The notes under the pieces were generated by a model. The model ran no database searches, was not told the DNA's origin, and was given only the letters and a program-made list of their open reading frames with translations. Position numbers and translations under genes: made by a program. Below, piece after piece: positions 41,319-49,710 of a stretch of DNA of 55,475 nt. Numbering within the stretch: position 1 is the first letter of the stretch; each line of letters begins with the position of its first letter. The DNA comes from Bacillota bacterium (GTDB lineage: Bacteria; Bacillota; Limnochordia; DTU080): positions 1 to 55,475 of the forward strand of contig DULU01000116.1 in NCBI GenBank assembly GCA_012840225.1. Direction: 5' to 3'.

Positions 41319-42698
41319 ATGGAGAAAAAGCAGCCGAAACTGTTAGTGGCCGGCCTTCTGGTCGCCGTCATGGCGGGAATCTGGGGCATGGCGCAGTACA
41401 GGGAAAGACTGGCCACAGAGCGCCAACTCGCCGCCCAATACCAGGAAAGATTCTTTGAGGCGGTGGGGCATGTGGAAAATGTGGAAGTGCTTCTGACCAA
41501 GGGTCTTTTGGTGGCAGCTACCGGTAGTAACCAAAGTGAGATGGCTATGTCCATATTTTCCGATATCTGGCGTCAAGCCTTCTCCGCTCAGGCCCATATC
41601 ACCCAGTTGCCGGTGCTGCAGGGCACTCTCATGCGCACCAGCAAATTTCTAACCCAGGTAGGTGATTTCGGCTTTGCCGCCGGTAAGAAGATCGCTGCCG
41701 GAATGGGGTTAACCGACAAGGAGCGCCAGGATCTCTTCGAATTCCGTAAGGAAGCGGCCCTGCTCAACCAGGCGCTTAAGGAAATCCAGGCCAAAGTGGC
41801 CGGCGGGCAAATGCCCTGGGAAGAGCTGCAGCAAGGCACCAACACGCTGTTGCGCCGGAAATCCAAGGAGATCGCCGACAACGATATGGTGCGCCTGGAG
41901 AAGCAGGCCATCGAATTTCCCACCATCATTTATGACGGCCCGTTTTCCGATCATATCCTCCAGCAAAAACCGAAAGGATTGACCGGAGAGCCTATCGGTG
42001 AGGGAGAGGCGGAACATATAGCCGTAAAATTCATGGCCGCGGCCGGTTTGGGCGAAGAGTTGGTGGCGGAAGTGATCGGGGAGGTGGAAGGCGACATTCC
42101 GGCCTATCAGGTCAAGGTCCGGCGCCCCGGGCGTAATGAGGAGTTAGCCCGGTTGGATATCAGCCGCAAGGGCGGGCATGTGGTCTGGATGATGGCCATG
42201 CGCCAGGTGGGGGAGCAGAAGCTAGATCTGGAAGAAGCGGCAAAAGCGGCAAAAGAATTCCTGGTCTCGCAAGGGTTCGCCCATATTGTCCCCACCTATG
42301 CTTCTCTGGCCGACGGGCAAGCGGTCATCCCCTTCGCTCCGCTTTCCGACAACGCCATCATCTATCCCGATCTGATCAAGGTTTCGGTGGCCGTGGATGA
42401 CGGCAGCATCATCGGCTATGAAGCCATGGGCTACCTGATGCAGCATCATGAACGCCGCCTGCCCACGCCCAAGATAACGGCCGATCAGGCTTTGGCGGTG
42501 GTCGAAGAGGTATTAACTCCCATCGCCCCGCCCCAGTTGGCTTTGATCCCCTTGCCCACCTTGGATGAGGTGCTCACCTATGAGATCAAGGGGCGGATGG
42601 CCGACGCTTTTCTGGCCGTCTATGTCAACGCTTTGACGGGTAAGATAGAAGAAGTGCTGCAGATCCTGCACACCCCGGAGGGCTACTTGGCCATGTAG
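41319..42698 (+). CDS. ypeB: Germination protein YpeB
   Basis: 459 residues. Single N-terminal membrane helix (about 8-24), then a large extracytoplasmic region with three PepSY-like segments in the C-terminal half, reading AEHIAVKFMAAAGLGEELVAEV, EAAKAAKEFLVSQGFA and ADQALAVVEEVLTPI in parts. YpeB stabilises SleB in the spore and is made as its operon partner. ATG 41319 with GGGGGCTCC upstream. Length normal. Position and family agree. Confidence 0.94.
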   Translation: MEKKQPKLLVAGLLVAVMAGIWGMAQYRERLATERQLAAQYQERFFEAVGHVENVEVLLTKGLLVAATGSNQSEMAMSIFSDIWRQAFSAQAHITQLPVLQGTLMRTSKFLTQVGDFGFAAGKKIAAGMGLTDKERQDLFEFRKEAALLNQALKEIQAKVAGGQMPWEELQQGTNTLLRRKSKEIADNDMVRLEKQAIEFPTIIYDGPFSDHILQQKPKGLTGEPIGEGEAEHIAVKFMAAAGLGEELVAEVIGEVEGDIPAYQVKVRRPGRNEELARLDISRKGGHVVWMMAMRQVGEQKLDLEEAAKAAKEFLVSQGFAHIVPTYASLADGQAVIPFAPLSDNAIIYPDLIKVSVAVDDGSIIGYEAMGYLMQHHERRLPTPKITADQALAVVEEVLTPIAPPQLALIPLPTLDEVLTYEIKGRMADAFLAVYVNALTGKIEEVLQILHTPEGYLAM

Positions 42699-42724
42699 CT
42701 CCTTCCGCCGGGAAAATGAGAATT

Positions 42725-42803
42725 GCCCTCCATTATAGCAGGAAGATGAGCGGCCGGCGTGAAAGATAAGGCAGAATAAACACCGGCTGCCGGCGTGGAG
42801 GGC
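42725..42803 (+). promoter_or_regulatory. Inverted repeat that can hide the uppP ribosome site
   Basis: GCCCTCCA (42725-42732) is the exact complement of TGGAGGGC (42796-42803), which contains the uppP ribosome site GGAGGG. Between them are further GC-rich repeats (GCCGGCGTG with CACCGGC). If the 8-bp pairing forms, the ribosome site is closed. Could be a translation switch for uppP, part of a terminator for ypeB (TTTTATTTTG follows), or chance. Confidence 0.4.
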
Positions 42804-42810
42804 TTTTATT

Positions 42811-43611
42811 TTGGATTATTTATCAGCTTTCCTACTGGGTGCACTGCAAGGTCTCACTGAGTTTTTGCCTGTTTCCAGTTCCGGACATTTGGTCATCGGC
42901 CACCACCTGTTAGGTTTAGCCAACAATCTGACTTTCGACATTGCCGTACATTTGGGCACATTGCTGGCCATCCTGATCGCCATGCGCCGGGAAGTCGGTA
43001 TCATCCTGCAAGGTCTGACCACCAGCAAGAGCGCCGAGGCCTCTGCCGGCCGGCGCCTGATGCTTATGGTCGTGATCGGTACCATTCCCGCCGCCGTGAT
43101 CGGTCTCCTCTTAAAAGATGCCATCAGCGCTTTGTTCGAAACTTTAATATGCACCGGCCTGATGCTGGTGGTCACCGGTACCTTATTGTTTGTCGCCGAG
43201 AGGCTTTCCGGTGGGCAGAGAATGCTCAATTCCATCTCCGTCACCGATGCTTTGCTGATAGGCGTCGCCCAGGCGTTCGCCCTCATGCCCGGTCTTTCCC
43301 GCTCGGGAACCACGTTAAGCAGCGGGCTCTTGCGGGGACTGGAAAAGGAAACCGCCGCCAGGTATGCCTTTTTGCTGGCCATCCCGGCCATTGCCGGCGC
43401 CGCCGTTCTGGAGTTGCCGGTCATATTGACCGGTGAAATCGGTATGCCTCTGAGCGTCCTCCTTTTCGGCGTGGTCATTTCCGCCATCACCGGCTACCTG
43501 GCCATCCGGCTCTTATTGCATCTGGTGCAGCGCGGCCGGCTGATCTTTTTTTCCTATTACACTTGGCTGGTCGGGTTGTTTACCATTATATACAGTCTGT
43601 TGAATATGTGA
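42811..43611 (+). CDS. uppP: Undecaprenyl-diphosphatase
   Basis: 266 residues, integral membrane. Dephosphorylates undecaprenyl diphosphate to recycle the wall-lipid carrier; linked to bacitracin resistance. Motifs: EFLPVSSSGHLVIGHHLLG and GLSRSGTTLSSGLLRG, the two BacA catalytic segments. About eight membrane segments. TTG 42811 with GGAGGG at 42797-42802 inside an inverted repeat. The next gene begins 6 bases behind its stop. Confidence 0.95.
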   Translation: MDYLSAFLLGALQGLTEFLPVSSSGHLVIGHHLLGLANNLTFDIAVHLGTLLAILIAMRREVGIILQGLTTSKSAEASAGRRLMLMVVIGTIPAAVIGLLLKDAISALFETLICTGLMLVVTGTLLFVAERLSGGQRMLNSISVTDALLIGVAQAFALMPGLSRSGTTLSSGLLRGLEKETAARYAFLLAIPAIAGAAVLELPVILTGEIGMPLSVLLFGVVISAITGYLAIRLLLHLVQRGRLIFFSYYTWLVGLFTIIYSLLNM

Positions 43612-43617
43612 GATGCG

Positions 43618-44568
43618 ATGTCTCTCAAGAGGCACATAAATCAGCCTCCCGGCCGGGCCGGGCGACATTTCCGTCGGCGTGCTCCGGTGCCTTGGTGGGT
43701 TTATCTCGGAGCAGCTCTTCTTTTGGTGATCGTGTTGTTGGCGGGGCTGAGTGTCTACCGCTGGCTTTCCGTACGCCTGATCAGAACCGTGACCGCCGTG
43801 GAGATCACCAGCGGCGAGCGCTGGCAAGGTGAAGCGGTGGCGGTGAGAGTGGAGACCACGGTGAAGAGCCAAAGCGCTGGCCGGTTGCGCCGGCGGGTGG
43901 CGGAAGGGGAGAGGGTGCGAGCCGGTGAGCTGGTCTGCGAGGTTGTGGGGGAAGACGGCAAGGTTTTCGAGGCTTTGGCCGCCCCCGCCGCCGGGCTGGT
44001 CAGCTACCGCTTCGACGGTCTGGAATTCCTGCACCCGGCCATGCGACCTGATGAGGTCTGGGAAGCGGTTCGGCAGCCGGTTGTCAGGGAACTGGCCGAC
44101 AACGAGAAAACCAAAGAGGATCAGGCTGTTTTCCGCCTGGTGGACAATCACACTATTTATTTTTACGCCTCCCTGAAAGGCACCGGGCAGCTGAAACCGG
44201 GGATGAATCTGGCTATGCGCCTGGCGGAGCGCTCGCTGCAGCTGACGGTGATGGAAGTGGTGCCGACATCGTCCGGGCAAAAGGTGCTGTTGAAAACTTC
44301 GGCATTCCTGCCCGCTTTTTTGCACCTCCGCTATCTGGATCTGGATTTGACCATCCAGGAGACCAGCGGGTTATCCCTCCCGGCCCGCTGCCTGACTAAA
44401 GCCGGCAGCTCGGAAGGTGTCTACCTCCTGGTGGACGGCCGTCCGGTCTTCTATAAAGTGCAGGTGCTGAAACGCAGTGAAGATACGGTCATTGTGAGCG
44501 ATATTCCCCCCGGGGCGCGGGTGGTGCTGAAGCCGGAAAAAATACGGCGCTACCTGTTGCCGTGGTAG
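43618..44568 (+). CDS. Membrane-anchored adaptor-like protein (HlyD-family type)
   Basis: 316 residues. A cytoplasmic basic N-terminus (HINQPPGRAGRHFRRR), one membrane helix (about 27-47), then an extracytoplasmic part with biotinyl-lipoyl-like half (SAGRLRRRVAEGERVRAGELVCEVVG, about 87-120) and later beta segments, ending with LVDGRPVFYKVQVLKRSEDTVIVSDIPPGARVV like HlyD/RND adaptor proteins. No ABC or RND genes are near. Found between uppP and yggS-sepF. Exact role unknown; the adaptor fold is an inference from motif pattern. Confidence 0.62.
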   Translation: MSLKRHINQPPGRAGRHFRRRAPVPWWVYLGAALLLVIVLLAGLSVYRWLSVRLIRTVTAVEITSGERWQGEAVAVRVETTVKSQSAGRLRRRVAEGERVRAGELVCEVVGEDGKVFEALAAPAAGLVSYRFDGLEFLHPAMRPDEVWEAVRQPVVRELADNEKTKEDQAVFRLVDNHTIYFYASLKGTGQLKPGMNLAMRLAERSLQLTVMEVVPTSSGQKVLLKTSAFLPAFLHLRYLDLDLTIQETSGLSLPARCLTKAGSSEGVYLLVDGRPVFYKVQVLKRSEDTVIVSDIPPGARVVLKPEKIRRYLLPW

Positions 44569-44652
44569 TTTGCTGCCTGGGGGTTGGGGGTGGAGGAAGG
44601 AGCCAGACCGCCCGTGCCGAAACTAGGAATGGCAGAAAAGGGGCAATAAGAG

Positions 44653-45363
44653 ATGTCGGCAGAGCATGAAATCTTGACGAAGAACATTGCTTCCGTCAGG
44701 CAGACGATCGCCGAGGCTTGTGAAAGGGTCGGTCGCCGGCCTGAAGAAGTGCACATCGTGGCGGTAAGCAAAACAGTAGATATAGCCCGCATCAAGGTGG
44801 CCTGGGAGTGCGGTCTGAGCGAGTTCGGCGAAAACAGAGTGCAAGAGGCGGCCCAAAAGATACCCTACCTGCCGAAAGAGATTAAGTGGCACCTGGTGGG
44901 GAGTCTCCAGACCAATAAAGTGAAAAAAGCTTTGTCGCTCTTCTCTTTAATACACTCTGTGGACAGGCCTGCGCTGGTCGAAGCTTTAGCCCGTGCCACC
45001 GGTACCACCGATCAGCGGCTACCGGTACTGATGCAGGTGAACGTGACGGGCGAGTCAACCAAACACGGGATCCCCATAGCGGAAGCCCGCCGGCTGGCAA
45101 GATTTATCATCCAGGTCGGCCTGGAACTTGAGGGTTTGATGACCATTGCTCCGCTGACCGATAATCCGGAAGAGACCAGGCCGGTCTTTCGCACTTTACG
45201 GCAGCTGAGAGATGATCTGCGGCAACTTGGTCTGCCGCATGCCCCACTAAACATATTGTCAATGGGCATGAGCGGCGATTATACCGTCGCCGTAGAGGAA
45301 GGGGCCACTCATGTGAGGATCGGCACCGCCATATTCGGCATGCGGCAGATGAATCCGGCATAG
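44653..45363 (+). CDS. yggS: YggS/PROSC family PLP-binding protein
   Basis: 236 residues, single-domain PLP barrel. Maintains the balance of pyridoxal phosphate and amino acids. The PLP lysine is in HIVAVSKTVDIARIKVA; GENRVQEAAQKI and HLVGSLQTNKVKKAL are family motifs; SMGMSGDYTVAVEEGATHVRIG ends the phosphate-binding region. ATG 44653. The yggS-sepF-proC-yggT-ylmH-divIVA order is standard in Firmicutes. Confidence 0.95.
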   Translation: MSAEHEILTKNIASVRQTIAEACERVGRRPEEVHIVAVSKTVDIARIKVAWECGLSEFGENRVQEAAQKIPYLPKEIKWHLVGSLQTNKVKKALSLFSLIHSVDRPALVEALARATGTTDQRLPVLMQVNVTGESTKHGIPIAEARRLARFIIQVGLELEGLMTIAPLTDNPEETRPVFRTLRQLRDDLRQLGLPHAPLNILSMGMSGDYTVAVEEGATHVRIGTAIFGMRQMNPA

Positions 45364-45377
45364 AGAGGGGGGTATCA

Positions 45378-45893
45378 ATGGGCGAGCGTTTCCTGGATAA
45401 AGTGTTGCACTTTATGGGAATTCGTAACGATGAGGAAGAAGAGGAGGAAGTAGCTGCAGCGGCGGAAGAAAAGGAGCCGGTCAAATCCCGTTCCGGCTTA
45501 GATGAGGAAACCCCGTCTCCCCGCAGCGGGCGGCTGGTCAGCTTTCCGCCTCGGGAGAGCACCACTCGCCGCCACCAGACGACAGCCGGGCCGGTCACCA
45601 GAACCACTGCAGACCACCTGCAGGCACGCTGGCGCATCTCTATCCTGGAACCGGTCAGGTTTGAAGATGTGCAGGAAATCTGTGATCATCTGAAGCAGCG
45701 CCGTCCTGTGCTTATTTCCGTGGAAGGAGTGGACAAGGAGCTGTCCAAGCGCATCATCGATTTCGTCAGCGGCACCACTTATGCCATAGACGGCCAGGTG
45801 CAAAGGGTAAGCGAGGGTATCTTTCTTTTCGCCCCGCCGAATGTCGCCATTGATGCCGATTTACAGCACAACTGGGAGGAAGATGAATTGTGA
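45378..45893 (+). CDS. sepF: Cell-division protein SepF
   Basis: 171 residues. N-terminal amphipathic helix (GERFLDKVLHFMGI), which binds membrane, an acidic and variable linker (about 20-80), and a C-terminal SepF core (about 82-165; VQEICDHLKQRRPVLISVEGVDKELSKR in parts). SepF organises FtsZ filaments in a ring. ATG 45378 with GAGGGGGG. Overlaps proC by four bases. Confidence 0.94.
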   Translation: MGERFLDKVLHFMGIRNDEEEEEEVAAAAEEKEPVKSRSGLDEETPSPRSGRLVSFPPRESTTRRHQTTAGPVTRTTADHLQARWRISILEPVRFEDVQEICDHLKQRRPVLISVEGVDKELSKRIIDFVSGTTYAIDGQVQRVSEGIFLFAPPNVAIDADLQHNWEEDEL

Positions 45894-46714
45894 GCCTATC
45901 TGCAGCAACTGCAGTGATCGGCGCCGGTACCATGGGCACCGCGCTGATGAGCGGGTGGATCAAGTCGGGCCTTTTGCGTCCTGAAAATATTGTGGCGGTG
46001 GATGTCGATCCCCAGCGGCGCCGGGTGGTCCAGGAGCAATTGGGCGTCACCGTGACCGACTCTCTGGCGGAGGCGATCCCCGGAGCCGAGATAGTGGTGA
46101 TCGCCGTGAAACCTTACACGGTCGGCGCCTTGCTGCCTGAGCTGAAGAAGGTCCTGCCTGCCGGTTCCCTGGTAATTTCCATTGCCGCCGGCATACCACT
46201 CTCCAAGCTGGAAACCGGCTTGGGTGAGGATGCCGCCGTGATCAGGGCTATGCCCAACACGCCCTGCACCATAATGGAGGCGGCTACCGGGCTGAGTGCC
46301 GGAAAAAAGGTGACGGTCGCCCAGAAAGAGACGGCCTTGCGCCTGTTCCGTGCCGTCGGCATAGCGCACCTGGTACCTGAAACGCTGCTGGATGCGGTGA
46401 CCGGTCTATCCGGATCGGGTCCGGCATATGTTTTTTTGTTTATAGAAGGGCTGATCAGCGGTGGCATTCAAGCTGGCTTGCCGGCGGCCGTGGCCCGCGA
46501 CCTGGCGGCCCAGACTGTTTTGGGAGCGGCGCGCCTGGTTCTGGCCGCGGAAGGGAAACATGTGGCGCAACTGCGGGATGAGGTGACCACCCCGGCAGGA
46601 ACTACCGCCGCCGGTTTGCTGGCCCTGGAAGAACAGGCCTTCCGTGCCGCCCTCACCAAGGCGGTGCTGGCGGCCTCAGCCAGAGCCAAGGAGTTGAAAA
46701 ACCAATTTGTATAG
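45890..46714 (+). CDS. proC: Pyrroline-5-carboxylate reductase
   Basis: 274 residues. Last step of proline synthesis (P5C to proline with NADPH). N-terminal Rossmann loop AVIGAGTMGTALMSGWIKSG; RAMPNTPCTIMEAATGLS and AVTGLSGSGPAYVFLFIEGL plus VTTPAGTTAAGLLALEE, the family signature. GTG 45890 overlaps the sepF stop. proC in the sepF-yggT region is common in Firmicutes. Confidence 0.95.
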   Translation: MSLSAATAVIGAGTMGTALMSGWIKSGLLRPENIVAVDVDPQRRRVVQEQLGVTVTDSLAEAIPGAEIVVIAVKPYTVGALLPELKKVLPAGSLVISIAAGIPLSKLETGLGEDAAVIRAMPNTPCTIMEAATGLSAGKKVTVAQKETALRLFRAVGIAHLVPETLLDAVTGLSGSGPAYVFLFIEGLISGGIQAGLPAAVARDLAAQTVLGAARLVLAAEGKHVAQLRDEVTTPAGTTAAGLLALEEQAFRAALTKAVLAASARAKELKNQFV

Positions 46715-46988
46715 ATCGTTAGGACTATCAGGATTGATTCACTTGGCCGGAGAGTTATATAGCTTGCTGATCTTGATCAGGGTGATACTCTCCTGGGTAC
46801 CGATGCGCTCCTGGCGCCCCCATCCGGCAGTGCTCTGGCTTTATCGCCTCACAGAGCCGGTGCTGGCCCCGGCCCGGCGCATCATTCCGCCCATCGGCGG
46901 TATCGACTTCTCGCCTCTGCTGGTGTTCTGGCTGCTTCCTAAAGTGACTGATATTATCGCCAGCCTATTCGCCGCCATGGGGCTTTAA
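46707..46988 (+). CDS. yggT: YggT family membrane protein
   Basis: 93 residues, two hydrophobic segments (about 8-28 and 68-89). The segment LILIRVILSWVPM and the LTEPVLAPARRIIPPIGGIDFSPLLVF region (given in parts) are typical of the YggT family. Function unclear; associated with division genes in Gram-positive bacteria. TTG 46707 overlaps the end of proC by eight bases. The structured RNA follows from 47017. Confidence 0.88.
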   Translation: MYRSLGLSGLIHLAGELYSLLILIRVILSWVPMRSWRPHPAVLWLYRLTEPVLAPARRIIPPIGGIDFSPLLVFWLLPKVTDIIASLFAAMGL

Positions 46989-47016
46989 TAGGAACTTGAT
47001 TGATAGATATAACCCT

Positions 47017-47274
47017 TTCGGAAACTCGGGATGACCGAGATATGGAAGGGCCAACCCGGGTGACGAAACCTGCGGGTAACCGTAGGCGAAGGATGAACCA
47101 GGTTCGGGGGCTGGAGCCAAAGACACACTGATGCTTACGCCGAACCCGACAGGCTTCTAAGTGACGATCCACCAAGCTGCGTTTGAGTGAACGTTCAACG
47201 GATGTCCGTCGCCTTGAGGTAGGCATCCAAATGAGGGATACCCCCCACGTCGATTTTGATAGGCGGTTTCCGAA
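47017..47274 (+). ncRNA. Candidate large structured RNA between yggT and ylmH
   Basis: A 258-base region without a sound reading frame and with nested helices. Outer stem TTCGGAAAC (47017-47025) with GTTTCCGAA (47266-47274). Inside: CTCGG-GATGA-CCGAG (47025-47039); ACCCG (47054-47058) with CGGGT (47073-47077) around GGT/ACC; GGATG (47091-47095) with CATCC (47224-47228), enclosing GGTTCGG (47101-47107) with CCGAACC (47140-47146) and GTGACGATCC (47161-47170) with GGAT (47200-47203) plus CGTCGC (47207-47212). All of these can form together. It could be a separate RNA (large Firmicutes classes such as raiA RNA are worth testing) or a 5' leader for ylmH. Strand is inferred from the neighbours. Structure is seen by eye only. 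Confidence 0.7.
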
Positions 47275-47303
47275 TAACTACAGATATTGCTAGGAGGAGC
47301 CTA

Positions 47304-48101
47304 GTGGAGATAGATCGCCGTCGTCTCACCGCTCATCTGGTTGATGATGAGGAGAGGCTACTTGCCGGCCGCCTCTTGGACGTAGTGGAGAAAGCTCTGG
47401 CCAAAAGCGAACCGCAGGCCACCGATTTTTATGATCCTAAAAGCCTGCAGATCGCCACAGGCTTGCTTGGCGCCATACCTCAGGTGTCCTATAAAGCCTA
47501 TGGCGGCTATGCCCAAGCCGAACGGCAACGCCTGTTGATATATCCCCATTATTACATGACGGAGTTTCTGTCGCCCCCGCTTGGTGCGGTGGAAATCGCC
47601 CCGGTCGAACCGGCCGATAATCCGAAACCGGCGCATCATGATTACCTGGGCGCCGTGCTGGGCATAGGCTTGAAAAGGGAAAAGGTAGGGGATTTGTTCC
47701 TTACCTCCGCCGGCTGCCAGGTAATATTGGCTCAGGAAGTGCTGCCGGCGGTGCTCTCGCATCTGAACAAGGTCAATCGCTACCCTGTGATAGTGCAGGA
47801 GATCGATCTGGAGCAGCTGGCCGTGCAGCCGGCACGGGTAAAAGAGATGCAGACCACGGTAGCCTCTCTGCGGCTCGATGCCGTGGCTGCCTATGGTTTC
47901 GGCACATCCCGCACCAAAATGGCCAGAGAAATAAAGGCCGGGCAAGTCAAGCTGAACTGGCGCCAGACCTTTGATCCGGCGGCGCCAGTAAAGGCTGGTG
48001 ACGTGATCTCTATGCGCGGCAGGGGACGGGTCAACATTGACGAAGTAAGGGGAGAAACGCGTAAAGGCCGTACTGTTCTGCTGTTGACTCGTATGTATTA
48101 G
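47304..48101 (+). CDS. ylmH: YlmH, S4-domain RNA-binding protein
   Basis: 265 residues from GTG 47304, with AGGAGGAG at 47292-47299. N-terminal domain with YPHYYMTEFLSPP, middle HHDYLGAVLGIGLKREKVGDL, and a C-terminal S4 domain (about 182-245; LRLDAVAAYGFGTSRTKMAREIKAGQVKLN). YlmH binds ribosomal particles in Bacillus. It stands between the candidate RNA and divIVA. The usual order is sepF-yggT-ylmH-divIVA. Confidence 0.9.
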   Translation: MEIDRRRLTAHLVDDEERLLAGRLLDVVEKALAKSEPQATDFYDPKSLQIATGLLGAIPQVSYKAYGGYAQAERQRLLIYPHYYMTEFLSPPLGAVEIAPVEPADNPKPAHHDYLGAVLGIGLKREKVGDLFLTSAGCQVILAQEVLPAVLSHLNKVNRYPVIVQEIDLEQLAVQPARVKEMQTTVASLRLDAVAAYGFGTSRTKMAREIKAGQVKLNWRQTFDPAAPVKAGDVISMRGRGRVNIDEVRGETRKGRTVLLLTRMY

Positions 48102-48134
48102 CCTGATTATTCGTCAGCGGGAGGAATCGTCGTC

Positions 48135-48578
48135 TTGCTTAAGCCAAGAGACATATTGCATACCGAATTCCGCCGCGTCCTGCGCGGTTATAATCCTGTT
48201 CAGGTGGATGAGTTCCTCCGCCGGGTGGTTGTGGAATATGAAGCACTGGCCCAGGAAAACATGGCCTTAAAACAAGCCGGAGCCAAAGTCGCCACCCAGC
48301 CGGACCAGGCAGCGACGGCCCAAGCTGAGGAAATATTGGCCAAAGCTCGCCGGGAGGCCGAGGAAATCATCGCCGAAGCCCGGAAAAAGATGGAGGCGGA
48401 AAAACAGCAACTGCTGGCCTGGCATAAAGAAGCGGCCGCCTGCATGCAACAAGTTGCCGCTTTAGTGGAAGAATGCCGCACTCTGTTCAACCGGGGATTG
48501 GATAGCACCGCCGCCTTGGATGCCATGCTGAAAAACTGGCTGGAGGCGGCTCCGCAAAAAGACGGCAGCCCAAAATAG
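48135..48578 (+). CDS. divIVA: DivIVA cell-pole/division protein
   Basis: 147 residues, coiled-coil. The DivIVA start motif is clear: LKPRDILHTEFRRVLRGYNPVQVDEFL (in parts), followed by a coiled coil with EALAQENMALKQAGAK and EEILAKARREAEEIIAEARKKM. It senses strongly curved membrane at the pole and septum. TTG 48135 behind GGGAGG. In many Firmicutes ileS follows; here cwlD on the opposite strand does. Confidence 0.93.
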   Translation: MLKPRDILHTEFRRVLRGYNPVQVDEFLRRVVVEYEALAQENMALKQAGAKVATQPDQAATAQAEEILAKARREAEEIIAEARKKMEAEKQQLLAWHKEAAACMQQVAALVEECRTLFNRGLDSTAALDAMLKNWLEAAPQKDGSPK

Positions 48579-48611
48579 CGCATTTCTGCTGTCCCGGTCG
48601 TCCGGCAATTA

Positions 48612-49337
48612 TCAGGAAGCAGCCGCTATGTAATCCAGGATCCCTTGCGTGATGGCTTCAGCCAGGAGGCTGCGATAGCTGTCCTGGCTGAGAAGCCGCT
48701 CCTCCTCCTCGTTGCTGATATAACCCACCTCCACAATGACCGCCGGGACGAGCGTTTCCCGGGTGAGGAAATGGTCTTCCGCTACGGGCTGTTTCAGTCC
48801 GCAGCCGCAGGCCTCCCTCAGCCTGTCTTGAATGAACTGGGCCAGTTTTTGCCCTTGTTCGGAACCAGGCTGGTAATAGGTGCGCGGGCCGCGCACCGAT
48901 CTCAGATGGAAGCTGTTGACGTGTATAGATACCAATAAATCGGCCCCCTGCCTGGTGGTGAACTCCACCCTGGCCCTGAGGTCGTTGCTCTGACTGCCGG
49001 CCAACCTGGAGTCCGAGGTGCGGGTCATATGGGCCGTCACGCCTTGTTGTTCCAATAAGGCGGCCACTTTGGCGGCGATGTCCAGGGTGATCGTTTTCTC
49101 CTGCAGCCCGCCGCGGCCGACGGCGCCAGGATCGATCCCTCCATGTCCAGGATCAAGCATGGTGGACAAAATGGGCCAAGCCGATGGAAGGTGCATATAG
49201 GCCAAAAGCATGGGTACCAGTGCGATCCATAAAATCACCGCCTGCGGACGGCGTGTCGCTTTCTTGCGGCTGCCGGCGAAAGGGGGAGAATAGTTGCGCC
49301 GTTTTTTCTTATGCACTCTCCAGAAAACCATCCGCAA
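48612..49337 (-). CDS. cwlD: N-acetylmuramoyl-L-alanine amidase CwlD
   Basis: 241 residues. Makes muramic-delta-lactam in spore cortex, the mark recognised by germination enzymes such as SleB. N-terminal basic region and one membrane helix (about 35-53), then amidase_3: MLDPGHGGIDPGAVG with Zn His, EKTITLDIAAKVA with Zn Glu, LVSIHVNSFH with Zn His, VIVEVGYISNEEEERLL with catalytic Glu. ATG 49337 used; TTG 49343 has a better-spaced GGTG. It belongs functionally with sleB-ypeB in this window. Confidence 0.92.
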   Translation of the reverse strand: MRMVFWRVHKKKRRNYSPPFAGSRKKATRRPQAVILWIALVPMLLAYMHLPSAWPILSTMLDPGHGGIDPGAVGRGGLQEKTITLDIAAKVAALLEQQGVTAHMTRTSDSRLAGSQSNDLRARVEFTTRQGADLLVSIHVNSFHLRSVRGPRTYYQPGSEQGQKLAQFIQDRLREACGCGLKQPVAEDHFLTRETLVPAVIVEVGYISNEEEERLLSQDSYRSLLAEAITQGILDYIAAAS

Positions 49338-49459
49338 CTGGTATCACCTTTTTATATCTATTAAGACCGGGGGAAGGTATACACCCAAAATGGGTAGAAT
49401 TAAAGGACTGTGAGAAGATAAGGCATATAAACGGCTGTTTTCGCTTGGGAGGTAAAGAG

Positions 49460-49675
49460 GTGCCCACTTATGAGTTTCGTTGCCGCAAGTGCCGGCATGA
49501 ATTCTCGGCCAAATCGAGCATGAAAGATAAAGTCAACATCGTCTGTCCCACATGCGGGGGAAAAGAGCTGGAGGAATTGTTCGGCAACTATCGCTTCCAT
49601 GTAGGCGGTAAAGCGACGGCAGATAAAGCCATGCCGCCTGGTTGCCGCGAATGCCCGGCCTCCGCCCCCACCTGA
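49460..49675 (+). CDS. FmdB-type zinc-ribbon protein
   Basis: 71 residues from GTG 49460, with GGGAGG at 49447-49452. PTYEFRCRKCRHEFSAKSSM and IVCPTCGGKELEELFG provide two CxxC pairs for one zinc; this is the FmdB/putative regulatory protein family. A third Cys pair occurs near the C-terminus (GCRECPASAPT). Function unknown in bacteria. It stands alone between convergent cwlD and the NHEJ operon. Confidence 0.82.
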   Translation: MPTYEFRCRKCRHEFSAKSSMKDKVNIVCPTCGGKELEELFGNYRFHVGGKATADKAMPPGCRECPASAPT

Positions 49676-49691
49676 GGGATCAACCGCTGAC

Positions 49692-49710
49692 CGGAAGCCG
49701 GGCGCTTCCG
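49692..49710. terminator. Hairpin between convergent genes
   Basis: CGGAAGC-CGGGC-GCTTCCG (49692-49710), seven perfect pairs, directly before the minus-strand stop of the LigD polymerase gene. T-runs are poor, so the terminator call is tentative. Confidence 0.45.

Noticed and set aside
46989-47303. T-box or similar known riboswitch before ylmH
   Set aside because: No T-box sequence (AGGGTGG) or specifier pattern, and ileS does not follow. The structure was kept as an unassigned RNA.
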